Positions 63,922 through 64,000 of a DNA stretch of 64,000 nucleotides are shown one piece after another. Under the pieces are notes generated by a model that was given only the letters and a program-made list of their open reading frames with translations, made no database searches and was not told the DNA's origin. Numbering within the stretch: position 1 is the stretch's first letter; each line of letters opens with the position of its first letter. The DNA comes from Agapetus fuscipes (taxonomy: Eukaryota > Arthropoda > Insecta > Trichoptera > Glossosomatidae), in assembly GCA_951799405.1 (NCBI GenBank), contig OX637339.1, positions 8,246,001 to 8,310,000 of the forward strand, written 5' to 3'. The position numbers and the translations under genes were made by a program.

Positions 63922-64000
63922 TATAATCTAAGTTGCAAGGATATATTCATTCAAAGCTCTCAGATGTATGCCCACAAACAAACACGTGTAGTTCGCGCTT
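63922..64000 (-). mobile_element. Ret-A copy, cut by window end
   Basis: Minus orientation; first 80 bp of its 3' part: 'ATCTAAGTTGCAAGGATATA', 'GCCCACAAACAAACACGTG'. Confidence 0.75.

Larger units (their letters stand above)
45303..64000 (+). other. Presumed first intron of the bowl-like gene (open at window end)
   Basis: No second exon was found: the rest of finger 2 and the following fingers (YIHSKEKPFKC-type block) are not visible to 64000. The intron would be over 18.6 kb. It holds the repeats listed below. Confidence 0.5.

Overview
This window looks like nuclear DNA of an insect. It is AT-rich, has very few genes, and is packed with interspersed repeats. One host gene is clear: the first coding exon of an odd-skipped-family C2H2 zinc-finger gene (bowl-like) on the + strand at 44122-45302. 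It has a CpG-rich promoter/leader at about 43440-44121 and a splice donor in the middle of zinc finger 2. The arthropod TCAGT-type initiator, an R1-clade retrotransposon and the Bowl-like protein all point to an insect; I could not fix the order.

Layout. 1-6050: minisatellites, a TA-flanked MITE and SINE/retroposon copies. 6533-10640: a nearly intact non-LTR retrotransposon with an ORF1 and an endonuclease/reverse transcriptase ORF2; ORF2 has no AUG in its N-terminal part and overlaps ORF1 in the -1 frame at a canonical A AAA AAC slippery site. 10741-25000: fold-back MITEs, LINE 3' ends, a solo LTR (13736-14360, 4-bp target duplication) and several SINE families. 25283-26933: a 5'-truncated R1-clade element with a poly(A) tail and a perfect 17-bp target duplication, inserted in an older LINE. 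27000-43000: more SINEs, a roughly 680-bp tandem duplication (37998-39305), a 'CAGGGGTCGGCAACC' hAT relic and a 216-bp hAT-type MITE with an 8-bp target duplication. 43440-45302: bowl-like promoter and exon. 45303-64000: presumably its first long intron, filled with the same repeats and a few GC-richer, apparently single-copy islands that could be enhancers.

Family names used here are local labels. Ret-A: a roughly 230-bp retroposon with (TTAGA)n tail, about 28 copies or pieces. SINE-T1, T2, T3: tRNA-headed SINEs. MITE-B: a roughly 250-bp perfect fold-back. MITE-E, F, G: other small repeats. LINE-M, LINE-L2, LINE-V: LINE C-terminus/3'-end families. PLE: Penelope-like candidate.

How the parts relate. 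SINE-T2 occurs with two different 3' tails. Tail X is the same as the 3' end of LINE-V (seen continuous with LINE-V coding sequence at 53500-53835), and tail Y resembles the 3' end of LINE-L2. This suggests that one SINE body has been mobilised by two LINE machineries. SINE-T1 is also found fused to Ret-A at more than one junction. The best candidates for something new are the -1 frameshift LINE, the double-tailed SINE, the two MITE families with defined insertion sites, and the recurring hammerhead-core-like motifs in the Penelope-like tails. All family and clade assignments rest on motif recognition by eye; no database search was possible.
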